Of a stretch of 49,523 nt of DNA, positions 49,325-49,523 are shown piece after piece (position 1 is the first letter of the stretch; each line of letters starts with the position of its first letter). Below the pieces are notes generated by a model. The model had not been told where the DNA came from. It made no database searches and saw nothing but the letters and a program-made list of their open reading frames with translations. Origin of the DNA: Prevotella brunnea (GTDB taxonomy: Bacteria > Bacteroidota > Bacteroidia > Bacteroidales > Bacteroidaceae); contig NZ_SDIK01000007.1 in the NCBI RefSeq assembly GCF_008016795.1, positions 1 through 49,523 of the forward strand, read 5' to 3'. The position numbers and the translations under genes were made by a program.

Positions 49325-49523
49325 GGTACTGTCCTATAAAAGTGTGTAAGCTCCTTTTTTCTTATCTTTGTATTTGATAACTTTAAAAAAGAAAAAAATG
49401 AAACTTACACATTCGCAAATTTCGGAAATTATTTCGAATTACACAAGCAGCAGCGAGGGTTTTGTTACCCTTCAGTCATTAATCATGAACTCCCTGATGT
49501 ATCATGAACGAGAGTTGTTCGTC
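49325..49523 (+). mobile_element. left end of an IS256-like insertion sequence (continues beyond the window)
   Basis: The sequence leaves the repeat at GGTACTGTCCTATAAAAGTG, a plausible IS left end, and is followed by a TATCTTTG promoter element (49363-49370) and a transposase start at 49398. The right end is outside the window, so the TIR and target duplication cannot be checked. Confidence 0.6.
49398..49523 (+). CDS. IS256-like (mutator-type) transposase, N-terminal 42 codons only
   Basis: The ATG at 49398 opens a frame that runs without a stop to the window edge and begins MKLTHSQISEIISNYTSSSE. The pattern, short helix then polar linker then SLIMNSLMYHEREL, resembles the N-terminus of IS256/mutator transposases (…TLxxxxLEAxMxxERxEFL). 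The catalytic DDE part is not in the window, so the family is tentative. Confidence 0.5.
   Translation, partial: MKLTHSQISEIISNYTSSSEGFVTLQSLIMNSLMYHERELFV

Overview
The window is chromosomal DNA from a member of the Bacteroidetes, most likely order Bacteroidales and perhaps Prevotella-like (genus is a weak inference). The evidence is: (i) many promoters of the Bacteroidetes type TTTG-N19/20-TAnnTTTGC and few Shine-Dalgarno sites; (ii) Bacteroidetes-specific families (a TamL-type lipoprotein barrel, a DUF4924 protein, a BY-kinase with a tyrosine-rich tail, a carboxypeptidase-regulatory-like TonB receptor, the LysE-DUF4924-rfbD-prfC cluster); (iii) an ISAon1-type insertion sequence.

Layout. 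1-3.3 kb: repeat fragments, tRNA-Cys with its own promoter and terminator, then an arsenic resistance operon (arsA C-terminal half, arsC, acr3) whose 5' part has been lost at a 15-bp insertion-sequence scar. 3.3-9.6 kb: TamL-like outer-membrane biogenesis protein, divergent SpoU methyltransferase, a membrane protein, a YgbA-type Cys-rich protein, a rhodanese lipoprotein, a 355-bp MITE-like repeat and a secreted Phe-Gly/Arg-Ser-rich protein. 9.6-17.1 kb: dipeptidase PepD, a small membrane protein, Skp-like chaperone, MATE exporter, a possible small RNA, AlaX editing factor with an overlapping 46-codon ORF, a GH13 enzyme and FabD. 17.3-19 kb: complete ISAon1-like element and a tRNA-Ser/tRNA-Glu operon. 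19.4-30 kb: pgk, queC, TonB receptor, GlcNAc-type kinase, kdsA-kdsD-cardiolipin synthase, and two adjacent LuxR-type regulators, one fused to a hemerythrin/RIC-like domain. 30-33 kb: RNase Y and Z-ring genes. 33.4-39.6 kb: surface polysaccharide genes (38-codon leader ORF, rfbA, Wzc-type tyrosine kinase, a small HAD phosphatase, a CapD/WbpM-like dehydratase). 39.7-43.5 kb: glsB-like, fmt, clcA and tsaC. 43.6-49.5 kb: a second full MITE copy, glucokinase, LysE exporter, DUF4924, rfbD, prfC, then repeats interrupted by the start of an IS256-like transposase.

Most genes are ordinary core genes for cell envelope (LPS Kdo, dTDP-sugars, capsule export, outer-membrane assembly) and translation. The less ordinary content is a non-autonomous repeat family with about 20-bp terminal inverted repeats (two full-length copies and three fragments), the arsA deletion scar, the RIC/hemerythrin-LuxR regulator pair, several candidate leaderless or mini-ORF arrangements, and a promoter-driven non-coding stretch near 13.6 kb.
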